Notes under the pieces: generated by a model | Told to the model about the DNA's origin: nothing | Databases searched by the model: none | The model's input: the letters and a program-made list of their open reading frames with translations, nothing else | Position numbers and translations under genes: made by a program | NCBI GenBank assembly: GCA_902464485.1 | Contig: CABQJJ010000010.1 | Coordinates: forward strand, 1 to 48,153 | DNA length: 48,153 nucleotides | Source: an uncultured Collinsella sp. | Lineage (GTDB): Bacteria; Actinomycetota; Coriobacteriia; Coriobacteriales; Coriobacteriaceae | Reading direction: 5' to 3' | Part shown: positions 15,952-25,120 of the stretch, piece after piece | Layout of the letters: each line of letters starts with the position of its first letter | Numbering within the stretch: the stretch's first letter is position 1

Positions 15952-16264
15952 TGAGTTTTTGGTCCTATGGCTGTCGTCGTGGGCGGCCATCGCGTTTTTC
16001 CGCATTGCCCCGGCGTTTGCCTTGCGCGGTAGAACGCTGTCGCCCCGCGTTACCGAGGCCTTGGGCTATATTCCGCCCGCCGCCTTCGCGGCACTGGTTG
16101 CTAACGATTTGATAAGCCCTAGCGCTTTCGACGCCGGCTTGTGGCAGGGCTTGATGCCCTGGATTGCGGCTGCCGGTGTCGTGGCGGTGGCAATCAAGAC
16201 AAAGTCGATGTTGTGGTGCTGCGTCTCGGGTATCGTGCTCTATATCGTTTTGAGTCTTGTATAA
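15941..16264 (+). CDS. azlD: AzlD family branched-chain amino acid exporter, small subunit
   Basis: The 107-residue membrane protein has the usual AzlD size and pattern (RIAPAFALRG near residue 21, ALGYIPPAAFAALVANDL near 40). AAGGAAGG precedes the ATG at 15941. The start lies inside the azlC 3' end, so the subunits are translationally coupled. It stays in the membrane as the partner of AzlC. Confidence 0.82.
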   Translation: MPVNEFLVLWLSSWAAIAFFRIAPAFALRGRTLSPRVTEALGYIPPAAFAALVANDLISPSAFDAGLWQGLMPWIAAAGVVAVAIKTKSMLWCCVSGIVLYIVLSLV

Positions 16265-16407
16265 AAGCAAAGGGCGCGCTTACCGTCCTGGTCGACGAAT
16301 CGAATTTCTCACCGAGCCGGTCTGCTTCTTCTGGTACCATGGTCAAACTTTACTGTAGCAAAGCATGACGTGGGCTTTTGTTCCGCGTCAGCGGAAATGG
16401 GGGCTTC

Positions 16408-17430
16408 ATGGCACAGGAAGCGACCGCCAACGAGCAAAAGAAATTCAAAGTACCGCGCATCCCGGGTGACATCATGATCTACCCGATGATCGTCGGCCTT
16501 TTGCTCAATACCTTCTGCCCGCAGGTCTTCGAGATCGGTGGCTTCTTTACCGCCGCCTGCCGCGGCGGTTCCAACACCATCGTCGCCGCGATTTTGCTGT
16601 TTGTGGGTGCCGGCATCAGCTTTAAGTCCACACCGGGCGCCATTAAGACCGGCATCGTCGTGCTGATCCCTAAGCTTGTGGTGGCAGCCGCGCTGGGCCT
16701 GGGTGTCGCGTATTTCTTTAACGACAACTTTTTGGGTCTGAGCTCGGTCTCCATCATCGGCGGCATTACGTTTTGCAACATGGCGCTCTATACGGGCATC
16801 ATGGGCGAGTTCGGCGATGAGTCCGAGCAAGGCGCCGTGGGTATCCTGTTCTTTACGGCCGGCCCTGCCGTCACCATGATCATCCTGGGCGTTTCGGGTC
16901 TTGCCAACATTCCCGTCGGTACCATCATCGGCTCCATTTTGCCGCTTGTCATCGGTATGGTTCTGGGCAACCTCTTCCCGTTCATCAAGAACCTGCTGGT
17001 TCCCGGTGCCAATCCCGCGATTGCTGTCATCGGATTTCAACTCGGTGCGTCCATGAGCCTGTCGAGCTTTATCACCGGCGGTATTTCCGGCATCTTGCTG
17101 GGCCTTGTCACGCTGTTTGTCGTCGGTCCCATCACCTTTGCCTTTGAGCGCTTGTGCGGCGGCAACGGAAGGGCTGCCGTGGCTTGTTCCACCATCGCCG
17201 GTACCGCTATGACCACGCCGGTTGCCCTTGCTGAGGTCGCGCCGCGCTATGCCGAGCTTGCGCCTACGGCGTATGCCCAGATTGCCACCGCCGTTATCAT
17301 CACGGCAATCATGGCCCCGATTCTGACCGGTTGGGTCGACAAGAAGTTCTGCCAGGGTAAGGAGGACCTGTCGGTTGCCGGTGTCGAGGCTATTGAGGAG
17401 GCCGTCGCGACCGATATAGATGGTGAATAA
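16408..17430 (+). CDS. kdgT: KdgT-like 2-keto-3-deoxygluconate permease
   Basis: The 340-residue integral membrane protein matches KdgT in order and length: KVPRIPGDIMIYPMIVGLLLN, GAGISFKSTPGAIKTG, TFCNMALYTGIMGEFG, and STIAGTAMTTPVALAEVAP near the end. It imports 2-keto-3-deoxygluconate, a pectin and uronate breakdown product, with protons. The ATG at 16408 follows TGGGGG; a longer frame to 16378 has no ribosome site. No kdgK or kdgA is in the window, so it is an orphan transporter. Two hairpins follow it. Confidence 0.83.
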   Translation: MAQEATANEQKKFKVPRIPGDIMIYPMIVGLLLNTFCPQVFEIGGFFTAACRGGSNTIVAAILLFVGAGISFKSTPGAIKTGIVVLIPKLVVAAALGLGVAYFFNDNFLGLSSVSIIGGITFCNMALYTGIMGEFGDESEQGAVGILFFTAGPAVTMIILGVSGLANIPVGTIIGSILPLVIGMVLGNLFPFIKNLLVPGANPAIAVIGFQLGASMSLSSFITGGISGILLGLVTLFVVGPITFAFERLCGGNGRAAVACSTIAGTAMTTPVALAEVAPRYAELAPTAYAQIATAVIITAIMAPILTGWVDKKFCQGKEDLSVAGVEAIEEAVATDIDGE

Positions 17431-17470
17431 TATCCACGATCAATAGAGTTAAGGTGCGTAGCCATGTCTT

Positions 17471-17515
17471 CGGGGCCGCGAACCAAGCTGTAGATACGTT
17501 TGATTTGCGGCCCCG
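17471..17515 (+). terminator. Hairpin downstream of kdgT
   Basis: CGGGGCCGC at 17471-17479 pairs with GCGGCCCCG at 17507-17515 around a 27-base loop. No clear T-tract follows, so terminator function is only likely. Confidence 0.45.
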
Positions 17516-17576
17516 ACGTTCGCCTGTTACGTCGTGCGCGCCAGCGCTCACGTGTTTTCGGCGACTTGCCGATCAA

Positions 17577-17646
17577 TCCCAACTGCTACCGCAAGGGGCG
17601 CTTGACCAATATGCTGGCCAAGCGCCCCTTGCGGTAGCAGTTGGGA
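17577..17646. repeat. 70-bp near-perfect inverted repeat between kdgT and the paaK pseudogene
   Basis: Arms at 17577-17604 and 17619-17646 are exact complements over 28 bp. The stem extends past one mismatch by a further 3 bp, leaving a 6-base loop. It begins directly after the stop codon of the minus-strand pseudogene. It lacks a T-tract and is longer and more perfect than an ordinary terminator. It may be a MITE- or REP-like element, or an unusually strong bidirectional transcript end. Confidence 0.85.
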
Positions 17647-18425
17647 CTAGTAACGGCTGTCGAAGATACGCTTCGTCTTTTTCTCGGAACGCGGCAACTC
17701 ACCGAGCGGTACGGCGGTCGCCTTGGGCGTGCCGACGATCTTGGGCTTAAAGACGGCGGCCACTTCGCGCTCGGCGCTCGTTAGCTCGCTTTCGAACAGC
17801 AGCTCAAGCACATCACGACCGTTGGCGGCCTCAATCATTACTTGGTACCCCGAGCTTGCGCCGTCTACGAATTTAAGGATTTCCTCGATCCGCGCGGGGA
17901 ACATATTGCAACCCTTGACCTTAATCATGTCGTCGGTGCGTCCCACTAGGGTATCGATGCGCGGTGGGCAAGGCCGCAGGCGCATTTGCCGGGGATGATG
18001 CGCGTCAAGTCGTGTGTGCGGTAGCGGATAAGCGGTGCGCCCTGTTTGCGCAGGGTGGTGAGCACCAGTTCGCCCACTTCGCCGTCGGGAGGGATCTTGC
18101 CGGTCTTGAGGTCGACGATCTTGAAGTACACGTAATCGGATCGGATATGCATGCCGTCGTGATCGCGGTACGAGATGCCGATGCCCGGCCCGTAAATCTC
18201 GGTGAGCCCGTAGATATCGAAGAGCTCGATGCCCAGTTCGTTTTGGATACGCTGGCGCATCCTTTCGCCCCAACGTTCCGAGCCGATGACGCCGCGCGTC
18301 AGGTGGAGCTTGTCGCGCAGACCGCGCTTAGTGATCTCCTCGGCCAGCAACAGGGTGTAGCTCGAGGTTGCGGTGATGACGGTCGAGCCCAGGTCCTGCA
18401 TCATCTTGAGCTGCGTACTCCATTA
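17647..18425 (-). pseudogene. Degraded phenylacetate-CoA ligase (PaaK family), truncated and frameshifted
   Basis: Two overlapping minus frames together give the C-terminal part of a PaaK-like adenylate-forming ligase. The upstream frame has MMQDLGSTVITATSSY, YGLTEIYGPGIG, GELVLTTLRKQGAPLIRYRT and IIPGKCACG. The downstream frame has VGRTDDMIKVKGCNMFPARI and RSEKKTKRIFDSRY. They join near 17960-17966, where one missing C would restore the usual CG-x-HPRID sequence. Homology starts abruptly in mid-family (WSTQLKMMQDLG, after an in-frame TAA), so about the first 170-180 residues are absent. The gene is therefore dead by both truncation and frameshift. A sequencing error could explain the shift but not the missing N-terminus. 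Confidence 0.82.
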
Positions 18426-18466
18426 AGCTAAAGTGTGCGAACACCCTTTCTAAAAAGGTGAGCTCA

Positions 18467-19402
18467 CTAGGCTTTTTTGGGCCTGTTGACGATAATGATG
18501 CCGCCGCAGACCAACAGCAGGGCCACGATTACGGTGACGGGGCTCGTGCCAGCACCCTCGCCAAGTAGCAGTGCGCTCAGCAGCACGCCGAAGACCGGGT
18601 TCATAAAGCCAAAGACCGAGACGCGGCTGACGGGGTTGACGGCAAGCAGGCGTGACCACAGCGAGTAGGCGACTGCGGAGATAAGCGCCATGTAGATGAT
18701 GAGCGCGATGGCGGGGACGATTGCCGTGGGGGAGAGCGCGCCGTCCATCAAAAGGCCAATGGCGGTGAGGACCAGACCTCCAACTAAAAACTGCCAGCCG
18801 GCAAGCAAGACGCCGTCGTGCTCGCGCGAGAAAATGCCGATGAGGCAGGTCGAAAGGGCGCCGGCGACGGTGGAGGCCAGGATAAAGCCCTCGCCGTCGA
18901 GCGTAAAGCCAAAGGTGCCATCTGCGCCCGAAAGGTTGACGAGCGCAACGCCGGTAAAGCCCAACACGCAGCCGAGCACCTTGGGCGCATTGAGTTTTTC
19001 GGTGCGAAACGCCAGGGCGGCAAAGAGGATAGCCAAGAAGTTGGCGCTGGCCTCGATGATGGAGCTCGACATGGCGCTGGCACGCGAGAGTCCCAGGTAG
19101 AAAAAGAAGTACTGACCGACGGTCTGGAAGAGCGACAAGATGCAGATGGGCTTGATATCACGCACTTGCGGAACGAGCGGTCGGCGCTGGGCTGCGCTCA
19201 TGCCGATAATGACCAACACGCCGGCAAGGGTGAAGCGCAGACCGGCGAAGAACAACTGCGAGGCGCTGTCGTGCGCCGGGATGCCAAAGAGGCTGTAGCC
19301 GATCTTGATGCAGGGGAAGGCTGATCCCCAGAGCGCGCAGCAAACGAGACAACCCAGGATGAGTCCGGGCAGGGTGGCGAGATACGGCTTGCGGCTTTCC
19401 AT
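18467..19402 (-). CDS. EamA/DMT family transporter
   Basis: The 311-residue protein has ten predicted membrane helices in two EamA repeats. The first contains ALWGSAFPCIKIGYSLFGIP and ASANFLAILFAALAF, the second VAYSLWSRLLAVNPVSRVSVFGFMNPVFGVLLS. Members export amino acids and other metabolites; the substrate is not predictable here. GGAGAAGGA lies 5 bases before the ATG at 19402. It sits downstream of the purL terminator, so it should have its own promoter or depend on readthrough. Confidence 0.85.
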   Translation of the reverse strand: MESRKPYLATLPGLILGCLVCCALWGSAFPCIKIGYSLFGIPAHDSASQLFFAGLRFTLAGVLVIIGMSAAQRRPLVPQVRDIKPICILSLFQTVGQYFFFYLGLSRASAMSSSIIEASANFLAILFAALAFRTEKLNAPKVLGCVLGFTGVALVNLSGADGTFGFTLDGEGFILASTVAGALSTCLIGIFSREHDGVLLAGWQFLVGGLVLTAIGLLMDGALSPTAIVPAIALIIYMALISAVAYSLWSRLLAVNPVSRVSVFGFMNPVFGVLLSALLLGEGAGTSPVTVIVALLLVCGGIIIVNRPKKA

Positions 19403-19426
19403 GGTGTCCTTCTCCTATACGCGCAA

Positions 19427-19465
19427 AGCAAAAAAGAACCCGCCACCGGGGGTGCCGGTGGCGGG
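19427..19465 (-). terminator. Rho-independent terminator of purL
   Basis: On the minus strand, 11-bp perfect arms (19455-19465 and 19439-19449) enclose a 5-base loop and are followed by TTCTTTTTTGC. This is a textbook terminator 39 bases after the purL stop. Confidence 0.9.
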
Positions 19466-19503
19466 TGTTGTTACCCGAGGGGATTGTACCCGATGGGAAA
19501 GCT

Positions 19504-22500
19504 TTAAGCGAAGTAGGCTACGCCGCTCTCAAAGATCGGCATGAACTTATCGCCGGGGACATGCTCGGGCACGTTGCGGTACAGGTTGTCGCCGCGGCGC
19601 TCTGCATGGCCCATCTTGCCCAGGACGCGGCCGTCGGGGCTCGTGATGCCCTCGATGGCGAGTACGGAGCCGTTGGGGTTGACGGAAAGATCCATGCTGG
19701 GCTTGCCGTCCTCGCCCACGTACTGCGTGGCGACCTGGCCGTTGGCGATCAGCTGGGCGAGTACCTCGTCGTTGGCGACAAAGCGGCCCTCGCCGTGGCT
19801 GATGGCGACGGTGTAGGGGTCGCCCAGGCTGCACTGCGACAGCCACGGGGACAGATTGGACGAGATGCGAGTGCGCACCAGACGGCTCTGGTGGCGGCCG
19901 ATGGTGTTAAAGGTCAGCGTGGGCGCATCGGGCGTGGCGTCGACGATGTCGCCATAGGGCACCAGACCGAGCTTGACCAGGGCCTGGAAGCCGTTGCAGA
20001 TGCCCAGCATCAGGCCGTCGCGGGCCTTGAGTAGGTCGCGGACCGCCTCGGTGACCTCGGGGGCGCGGAAGAACGCCGTGATGAACTTGGCGGAGCCATC
20101 GGGCTCGTCGCCGCCCGAGAAGCCGCCGGGGATCATGACAATCTGGCTTGCACGGATGCGGCGGGCGAGCTCGTGGGTGCTCTCGGCGACGGCCTCGGGC
20201 GTGAGATTGTTGATCACGAAGGTGTCGGCCTCGGCGCCAGCTGCGCGGAAGGCACGGGCGCTATCGTACTCGCAGTTGTTGCCGGGGAACACGGGGATAA
20301 CCACGCGCGGGCGGGCGATCTTGGCGCCGCCGTACACGTGGATGTCCTTGGCGCGGAAGTCGATGGTCTCGACCTCGGCGGTCTCGCCGGCGCTGCGGTA
20401 GGCGAAGACGCTCTCGATGCCGCTTTCCCAGGCCTCCTGGAGCTTGGCGAGCTCGATGACCTCGGAGCCGGTGTCGATGACATAGCCCTCGACGGTGGTG
20501 CCCAGGGGCTCGACGACAACGCCGTCGGCGACCTCGGGCAGCTCGGCGTCCTCGGCGAGCTCGACGATAAAGCTGCCGTAGAGCGGGGTGAAGAGGCTCT
20601 CCACGTCCACATCCTCGGCAAGCTCGATACCGATCTGGTTGCCGACGCACATCTTAAAGAGGCTCTCGGCGCCGCAGCCGTAGCCGGGCGTAGAGACGGC
20701 CAGGGCGTCACCGGTGGCGGTGAGCGCCTCGACGGCGTCAAACGCGGCGAGCAGCTGCTGGGCGTCGGGGCGGTAGTCCTCGCCATAGGTGGCGGGGGCG
20801 ATGCGCACGACGCGGTGCGTCAGGCCCTTGAACTCGGGGGAGACGGCGCGGGCGGCGCGGCCCACGGCCACGGCGAAGCTGATCAGGGTCGGCGGAACGT
20901 TGAGCTCGCCGGCCTCGTCCTCAAACGAGCCGCTCATGGAGTCCTTGCCGCCGATGGCGCCGGCACCCAGGTCGACTTGGGCCATAAGGGCACCCAGGAC
21001 GGCAGCCATGGGCTTGCCCCAACGCTCGGCCTCGGTGCGCAGGCGCTCGAAGTACTCCTGGAAGGAGAGGTAGGCGCGCTTGTGCTCAAAGCCGGCGGCC
21101 ACGAGCTTGGCGATGGACTCGACCACGGACAGGTAGGCGCCCGCAAACTGGTCGGCCTCCATCAGGTAGGGGTTGAAGCCCCATGCCATAGCGCTTGCCG
21201 TGGTGGTCTCGCCGTCCACGGGGAACTTGGCGACCATAGCCGAGCTGGGGGTGAGTTGCGTCTTGCCGCCAAAGGGCATGAGCACGGTCGCGGCGCCGAT
21301 GGTGGAGTCGAAGCGCTCGGAAAGGCCCTTGTTGGAGGCGACGTTGAGGTCGGTGACAAGCGAGGTCATACGCTCGGCAAGCGTGGTGCCGGCCCAGCTG
21401 GGCTGCCACACGCTGCGGGCGCACACGTGGGCGACCTGGTGCTTGGGTGCGCCGTTGGAGTTGAGGAACTCGCGGGACAGGTCGACGATGGCGACGCCGT
21501 TCCAGGCCATGCGCATGCGCGGCTCGGCGGTAACCTCGGCGATAACGGTCGCCTCCAGGTTCTCCTCGGCGGCATAGCCCATGAACTCATCGACGTCACC
21601 ATCGGCGACGGCGCAGGCCATGCGCTCCTGGGACTCGGAGATGGCGAGCTCGGTTCCGTCCAGGCCGTCGTACTTCTTGGTCACGGTGTCCAGGTCCACG
21701 TACAGGCCGTCGGCAAGCTCGCCTACGGCGACCGAGACGCCGCCGGCGCCAAAGTCATTGCAGCGCTTGATCAGACGGCAGGCGTCGCCGCGGCGGAACA
21801 GACGCTGCAGCTTGCGCTCGACCGGAGCGTTGCCCTTCTGGACCTCGGCGCCCGAGGTCTCGATGGACTCGGTGTTCTGAGTTTTGGAGGAGCCGGTGGC
21901 GCCGCCGATGCCGTCACGGCCAGTGCGGCCGCCCAACAGGATGATCTTGTCGGTGGGGGCGGGGCACTCGCGACGCACGTGGTTTGCCGGGGTAGCGCCC
22001 ACGACGGCGCCGACCTCCATGCGCTTGGCCACGTAGCCAGGGTGATAGAGCTCGTTGACCTGACCGGTGGCAAGGCCGATCTGGTTGCCGTAGCTGGAGT
22101 AGCCGGCGGCAGCAGTGGTCACGAGCTTGCGCTGCGGCAGCTTGCCCTCGAGCGTCTCGGAAACCGGGACGGTGGGGTCGCCGGCACCGGTGACGCGCAT
22201 GGCCTGATACACATAGCTGCGGCCAGAGAGCGGGTCACGGATAGCGCCGCCCACGCAGGTGGCGGCACCGCCGAAGGGCTCGATCTCGGTCGGGTGGTTG
22301 TGGGTCTCGTTCTTAAACAGGAACAGCCAGTCCTGGTCCTCGCCATCGACATCGACCTTCACCTTGACGGTGCAGGCGTTGATCTCCTCGGACTCATCGA
22401 CATCGGTCATGACGCCGGTCTTCTTAAGGTACTTGGCACCGATGGTGCCCATGTCCATGAGGCAGACGGGCTTGGCGTCGCGACCGAGCTCATGGCGCAT

Positions 22501-23250
22501 CTCCATATAGCGGTCGAAGGCCTGCTGCACCACGGCATCGTCGATCGTCACGTCGTCCAGGACGGTGCCGAAGGTGGTGTGGCGGCAGTGGTCGGACCAG
22601 TAGGTGTCGATCACGCGGATCTCGGTGATGGTGGGGTCGCGGCCCTCATCGCGGAAGTACTGCTGGCAGAAGGCAATGTCCGCCTCGTCCATGGCGAGAC
22701 CGCGCTCGGAGATAAAGGCGGCAAGGCCGGCCTCGTCGAGCTCGCGGAAGCCGTCGAGCACCTCGACGGGCTGGGGCTCGGGGGTCTCCATGTACAGCGT
22801 CTCGGGCAGGTCGAGCGAGGCGATGCGGGCCTCGACGGGATTCACCACGTAGTGCTTGATGGCCTCGATGGCGGCTTCGTCCAGAGCGCCCGAGATCATA
22901 TAGACCTTGGCGGAGCGCACGGCGGGGCGCTCGCCCTGGCTGATGAGCTGCACGCACTCGCTAGCGGAGTCGGCGCGCTGGTCAAACTGGCCAGGCAGGA
23001 ATTCGACGGCAAAGACGGTGCCATCGCTTGCGGGGAGCTCGTCGTAGGTCACATCGACCTGGGGCTCGCTAAAGACGGTCGGCACGCAGGAGCGGAAAAG
23101 CTCTTCGTCGATGCCCTCGACGTCGTAGCGGTTTATGATCCTCAGGGCTTCGATGCCCTTGATGCCGAGAATATCGGTCAGCTCGCCCTTGAGCTGCTGA
23201 GCCTCGACGTCGAACCCGGGTTTCTTCTCCACGTAGATACGAGAGACCAT
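19504..23250 (-). CDS. purL: Phosphoribosylformylglycinamidine synthase, large single-chain form
   Basis: The 1248-residue enzyme makes FGAM from FGAR, glutamine and ATP in purine biosynthesis. It carries the synthase domains (SDHCRHTTFGTVLDD near residue 219, FLFKNETHNHPTEIEPFGGA near 310) and a C-terminal class I glutaminase with the nucleophile in GICNGFQAL near residue 1084. The clostridial type is indicated by the N-terminus MVSRIYVEKKPGFDVEA. The ATG at 23250 has AGGAAGGCAGGA upstream; the frame extends 36 codons further but without homology. It stands alone, without other pur genes, and ends at a strong terminator. No purine riboswitch was recognised in its leader. Confidence 0.95.
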   Translation of the reverse strand: MVSRIYVEKKPGFDVEAQQLKGELTDILGIKGIEALRIINRYDVEGIDEELFRSCVPTVFSEPQVDVTYDELPASDGTVFAVEFLPGQFDQRADSASECVQLISQGERPAVRSAKVYMISGALDEAAIEAIKHYVVNPVEARIASLDLPETLYMETPEPQPVEVLDGFRELDEAGLAAFISERGLAMDEADIAFCQQYFRDEGRDPTITEIRVIDTYWSDHCRHTTFGTVLDDVTIDDAVVQQAFDRYMEMRHELGRDAKPVCLMDMGTIGAKYLKKTGVMTDVDESEEINACTVKVKVDVDGEDQDWLFLFKNETHNHPTEIEPFGGAATCVGGAIRDPLSGRSYVYQAMRVTGAGDPTVPVSETLEGKLPQRKLVTTAAAGYSSYGNQIGLATGQVNELYHPGYVAKRMEVGAVVGATPANHVRRECPAPTDKIILLGGRTGRDGIGGATGSSKTQNTESIETSGAEVQKGNAPVERKLQRLFRRGDACRLIKRCNDFGAGGVSVAVGELADGLYVDLDTVTKKYDGLDGTELAISESQERMACAVADGDVDEFMGYAAEENLEATVIAEVTAEPRMRMAWNGVAIVDLSREFLNSNGAPKHQVAHVCARSVWQPSWAGTTLAERMTSLVTDLNVASNKGLSERFDSTIGAATVLMPFGGKTQLTPSSAMVAKFPVDGETTTASAMAWGFNPYLMEADQFAGAYLSVVESIAKLVAAGFEHKRAYLSFQEYFERLRTEAERWGKPMAAVLGALMAQVDLGAGAIGGKDSMSGSFEDEAGELNVPPTLISFAVAVGRAARAVSPEFKGLTHRVVRIAPATYGEDYRPDAQQLLAAFDAVEALTATGDALAVSTPGYGCGAESLFKMCVGNQIGIELAEDVDVESLFTPLYGSFIVELAEDAELPEVADGVVVEPLGTTVEGYVIDTGSEVIELAKLQEAWESGIESVFAYRSAGETAEVETIDFRAKDIHVYGGAKIARPRVVIPVFPGNNCEYDSARAFRAAGAEADTFVINNLTPEAVAESTHELARRIRASQIVMIPGGFSGGDEPDGSAKFITAFFRAPEVTEAVRDLLKARDGLMLGICNGFQALVKLGLVPYGDIVDATPDAPTLTFNTIGRHQSRLVRTRISSNLSPWLSQCSLGDPYTVAISHGEGRFVANDEVLAQLIANGQVATQYVGEDGKPSMDLSVNPNGSVLAIEGITSPDGRVLGKMGHAERRGDNLYRNVPEHVPGDKFMPIFESGVAYFA

Positions 23251-23434
23251 TGGTTCCTGCCTTCCTGATCGGTTGGGCGTACGGTACGGTATGCGGCAGC
23301 GGTCGGTTTGCGGGGCCTGCCCTGCGGTCGCCTTGAGCCACATGTTTGTAAACCTCACTATGATACGACAGCTCGCGGCGCGTTGAGGACGGCGAGGGTG
23401 CTACAGTGAAGCGCAAACAAGAGAAAGGCATCAC

Positions 23435-24997
23435 ATGGCATTCGTTTCACTCGCCATCATCGCTCTCGTGGCCTTTGCAAGCCCCTTCATCGCTTCGGCG
23501 ATTCCCGGAAAACCCGTTCCCGAGACGGTCTTTTTGCTCGTGTTCGGTGCTGTGCTGGGCCCGCATATGCTCGGCCTTATCCATGTGGATGCCGAGGTCT
23601 CGCTCGTGTCCGAGCTGGGCCTGGCTTTTTTGTTCCTGCTCGCCGGCTTTGAGATCGACCCTAAGAACATTACGGGTGTGGAGGGGCGCTACGGCTTGGC
23701 GACGTGGGTCGTCACGTTTGGTATCGCCTGGCTTGCCGTGCGCTTTACGCCGTGGTTCTCGGTCAGCCATTTCGACGGTATCGCCGTGACGCTCGCCCTT
23801 ACTTCCACGGCGCTCGGCACGCTTGTACCCATCATGCGCGAGCGCTCGCTCACCGGCACGCGCGTTGGCGACTCGATTCTCGCGTATGGCACTTGGGGCG
23901 AGCTCGGTCCCGTGCTCGCCATGTCGGTGCTGCTGTCTGCCCGCACCGGCATCCAGACGCTCGTGATTCTTGGCCTGTTTGCTGTGGTCTGCGTGTTGCT
24001 GGCCGTGGTCCCAAGTCGTTCCAGGCGCGTCGGCAGCCGCTTCTTTTCATTTGTCGAGGAACGCGCCGACACCACGTCGCAGACCTTCGTGCGCCTGACG
24101 GTGTTCATCCTGGTCACGCTCGTGGCGTTCTCGGCCATCTTTGACCTCGACATCGTGTTGGGTTCTTTTGCCGCCGGCTTTGTCTTGCGCTATATCATCC
24201 CCGAGGGTAACCATACGCTCGAGACCAAGCTCGACGGCCTGGCCTACGGCTTTTTGATCCCGGTGTTCTTTACCGTGTCGGGCGCAAAGATCGACCTGAC
24301 GGCCGTGGCGTCGCGCCCGGGCTTGCTCGCGGGCTTTATCGTGGCGTTACTGATTATTCGTGCCGTGCCCATTCTCGTCTCTATGAGCATTTGTCCCGCG
24401 ACACGCAATGTGTCGGCGTATGGCCGCATTACCGTGGCCCTGTACTGCACTACGGCGCTGCCGATCATCGTTGCCGTGACGAGCGTTGCCGTCAACGCGG
24501 GCGCGCTGTCGCAAGATATTGCGTCGGTCATGGTTGCCGCCGGTGCCATCACGGTGTTCTTGATGCCATTGCTCGCACAGCTCTTCTACCGCGTGGTCGA
24601 CGCTGCGCCGGTTGCCGCCGTGGCAGAGGTTGCCGAGCATCCATCCGATGCGCTCGACATCCTGCGCGCCCATCACGATTTGGCGAGCCTGCTCGCACGC
24701 GAGCACGAGCTTTTGACCTCGCATGGCCATGGGCGTTCGCTCGACGGCATACCTACCCTTGATTCCATTGCCGACCGCCTCTCGACCGAGGCGGCAAGCG
24801 GACACATCGATGCCCGTATCGTGGACGCCGCCCATTTGCTGGCCGAGAAGACCTATGGCGACGAGATCGATCCGTCCAAGCTGACTCCGCGTGAGCGCCG
24901 CCGCCTGGAGCGCGCTAAGCTCGCCGTGCGCGAATACCGCCGCCGCATGCTGGAGCTCTACGCGCGCGAAGAGGCCGAGAACGACGACGGCAAGTAG
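23435..24997 (+). CDS. Cation:proton antiporter, CPA2 (KefB/NhaS3-like) family
   Basis: The 520-residue protein has 11-12 membrane helices covering about residues 1-390, with FGAVLGPHMLGLI, FLFLLAGFEIDP and the ion-site region TSTALGTLVPIM. The last 120 residues are hydrophilic and highly charged (many Glu, Arg), a cytosolic tail that lacks a visible RCK/TrkA Rossmann fold. It exchanges Na+ or K+ for H+ in pH and salt homeostasis. GAGAAAGG precedes the ATG at 23435. It is divergent from purL and ends at a strong bidirectional terminator. Confidence 0.85.
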   Translation: MAFVSLAIIALVAFASPFIASAIPGKPVPETVFLLVFGAVLGPHMLGLIHVDAEVSLVSELGLAFLFLLAGFEIDPKNITGVEGRYGLATWVVTFGIAWLAVRFTPWFSVSHFDGIAVTLALTSTALGTLVPIMRERSLTGTRVGDSILAYGTWGELGPVLAMSVLLSARTGIQTLVILGLFAVVCVLLAVVPSRSRRVGSRFFSFVEERADTTSQTFVRLTVFILVTLVAFSAIFDLDIVLGSFAAGFVLRYIIPEGNHTLETKLDGLAYGFLIPVFFTVSGAKIDLTAVASRPGLLAGFIVALLIIRAVPILVSMSICPATRNVSAYGRITVALYCTTALPIIVAVTSVAVNAGALSQDIASVMVAAGAITVFLMPLLAQLFYRVVDAAPVAAVAEVAEHPSDALDILRAHHDLASLLAREHELLTSHGHGRSLDGIPTLDSIADRLSTEAASGHIDARIVDAAHLLAEKTYGDEIDPSKLTPRERRRLERAKLAVREYRRRMLELYAREEAENDDGK

Positions 24998-25034
24998 CAA
25001 GGAATGTCGGGATACGGGTTCCGTCCAAATAATA

Positions 25035-25075
25035 GAAGGCGCGCTGCCTGCGGTTGATGCAGGCAGCGCGCCTTC
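25035..25075. terminator. Bidirectional terminator between the antiporter and the SDR gene
   Basis: Perfect 17-bp arms at 25035-25051 and 25059-25075 enclose a 7-base loop. On the minus strand the stem is followed by TATTATTT. It lies between convergent genes and probably serves both. Confidence 0.85.
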
Positions 25076-25120
25076 TTGCGTTGAGCTCGGTTGAGGTTTA
25101 AAGCTGTGGCCTTGCGACCT

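Noticed and set aside
20173..23268. 1031-residue open frame on the plus strand
   Set aside because: It is antisense to purL, with a Gly/Asp/His-rich composition typical of a shadow frame and no recognisable motif.
23251..23434. Purine riboswitch in the purL leader
   Set aside because: No conserved purine-aptamer core could be found in the short leader on the minus strand.
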